64,000 nt of DNA from Brachynemurus nebulosus (Eukaryota > Arthropoda > Insecta > Neuroptera > Myrmeleontidae): assembly GCA_035578155.1 (NCBI GenBank), contig JAPWDM010000009.1, positions 5,306,001 through 5,370,000 of the forward strand. The letters are read 5' to 3'. A program made the position numbers and the translations under genes. The notes below the pieces were generated by a model. That model ran no database searches. It saw only the letters and a program-made list of their open reading frames with translations, and was not told the DNA's origin. Each line of letters opens with the position of its first letter. Within the stretch, counting starts at the first letter, position 1. Shown one piece after another: positions 62,444 through 64,000 of the stretch.

Positions 62444-64000
62444 AACTTCGCAAGTGAACTATTGAAGGAGCAGAAAGTACTATAGATGTATGCAAAAGTG
62501 TTCTGTATTTTTCGATTACATTTATTTTTTTTATACATAAATTAAACTATTCGACGATCATCGAAGAATCGATCAACAGTTTCGATCAACGGACCGAGCC
62601 GAATTACGCTTTCGAAGACAAATTAGTGATTGGTCAAACGGGAGTCGGCCACTCACAATTGGAGTTCCGTACAGTAAATACGTTGCTTATTACTGTTTCC
62701 TCTAGTTGGGTATTTAAAAAATTTTTTTCTCAGCAACTATTGCACTATCGAATAAAACCAATAGTTTTCCTCTAATCTGTAACTCAATATTAATTACTTA
62801 AATCAAAATTATAACTTTAGATTAAGGGGGAAACAGTTATTTCTAGTAAATTTTGAGCTATTGAGCTAACAGTTATTTCTAGTAAAATATGGGCTTTTGC
62901 CTGGAGGGGATACAAAGATCGACAACAGCGCTCATGGTGGACAAATATATCTGCTTATCAGGACGGCATTTGTACATAATTTTACTATTTTCTTAGAAAA
63001 AGTTGTTTTTTTTAAATACTTGTATGATTTTTTCAAAGCGAGTACTTATTACGATGTCTATTTACCAGATTCTACAAAATAATATAAAAATATTATTTGT
63101 AATTCAACTATCAAACGTCATTTTATGTTGAAATTTTCAAAAAAAAATATCATAAAAATTACCTCTTATGCTTTTTCTTGGTTAATTATTGAAAAATATT
63201 CTATTTTCAGACATTTTTGAGGTAAAATGAGCAGATGTATGGCTTTTATTAAAAAAATTTCAGTTTTTTAATATATTTTCCATTCATTTATAATAGTAAA
63301 ATGTCCTGATAAATTGTTAAATAATCATTTGATATAGGTGGGTATACTTTCGGCTCGGAGCGAATATCATTAAAGTCATTCGACCAAAAATTATTTTTAA
63401 AAAAATTTAGAATGTTTTGATGTAACTCTTTGAAAGGATTTTTAGACTACACTGGCTCCCCTCATTCCCCTATTTTAATCCAAAATAATTTTAACCGTTT
63501 ATTGTCGATATATTTTTGCGTTCTCAAGACCTAACATTTTTCCAAATTTTAAAATCCCGTGTTACAATAGCTTTCCGTTCTGTTAAAAATAACGATTCTG
63601 TTTTTCTCTTTAAAGTACGGACCCCTAAAAAGGTAAAAAGTGGTATCGTTTGTTGGGACAATTGAGAAAATTACCGTCTTAAAAAATTATTCACAAGACA
63701 ATAATTTTTATCGTTAAAACCCATACCCAAGGTTGATATCATGAGGCAAGACGTAAAGCAGACAAATCCAAAAATAAAAATACAAAAAAATTACTTCTTT
63801 ATTTATTTTGCAAATTGTGTCAAACATGATTTGAGATCTAATGTAAACAAAAATCACACATAACAAATCCCGATCAATCAAACCATACCTAAATAAAGCC
63901 TTAAAAGCCCCAATATTACAAAAAAATGAACATTAAACACATTTGACATATTTGTTCAAAATAATGTAACATTTTCAAAACTGATGTTCTAATTCATTTA
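62444..64000. other. Gene-free stretch to the window end
   Basis: GTTATTTCTAGTAAA occurs twice (62836 and 62872). A slightly GC-richer segment at 62555-62670 has no recognisable protein. No gene is supported. Confidence 0.45.

Overview
This window is AT-rich eukaryotic nuclear DNA, most likely from an insect. The many TA and TTAA transposon footprints, the intron-like AT-rich filler and recurring short strings such as TACCTATA and TAATATTATT are reminiscent of aphid-type hemipteran genomes; that placement is inference and no marker gene confirms it. I found no open reading frame that I believe is a functional protein-coding gene. The longest frames lie in repeats, (TA)n arrays or unrecognised AT-rich sequence. 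The window is best read as intergenic or intronic sequence packed with dead, mostly non-autonomous DNA transposons.

Layout. 1-800 holds a truncated tandem repeat. 2013-3530 holds a TTAA-flanked element (family A, copy 1) and a probable hAT remnant. 5500-5665, 8715-8849, 9549-9679 and 15714-15923 are hairpins; the two between 8.7 and 9.7 kb share the same ends. 11.3-13.9 kb, 17.1-17.9 kb, 23.7-24.3 kb, 44.4-44.7 kb, 54.2-54.8 kb and 60.05-60.18 kb carry a repeat here called family X, often built around a (TA)n array. 14043-14114 is a decayed tRNA-like cloverleaf. 22.0-22.9 kb is a pogo/Tigger-like element retaining a shrunken transposase remnant. 24.8-25.3 kb, 27.4-27.6 kb and 33.9-34.3 kb are hAT-type elements, two of them with exact 8-bp target duplications. 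26.25-26.89 kb and 51.18-51.87 kb are two copies of one MITE. 35.2-37.0 kb is a second family A copy split by a piggyBac-like element. 38.1-39.0 kb is a related TTAA element with a duplicated end. 43.3-43.7 kb, 46.2-47.5 kb, 49.5 kb and 61.9-62.4 kb are further TIR elements. 53.6-54.9 kb is family A copy 3, split by a family X copy. 55.5-57.85 kb is a TTAA-flanked CCCTAG-ended element split by a 1.49-kb near-perfect palindrome.

How the parts relate. The elements form layers: piggyBac-like into family A, family X into family A, the palindrome into a piggyBac-like element, and a TIR element into the (TA)n of family X. Several of these can be checked inside the window because an uninterrupted relative is also present. 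The strongest candidates for something unusual are the 1.49-kb palindrome, the recent inverted duplication at 17281-17694, and the paired GC-tipped hairpins. I saw no CRISPR array, operon, viral gene or toxin gene.
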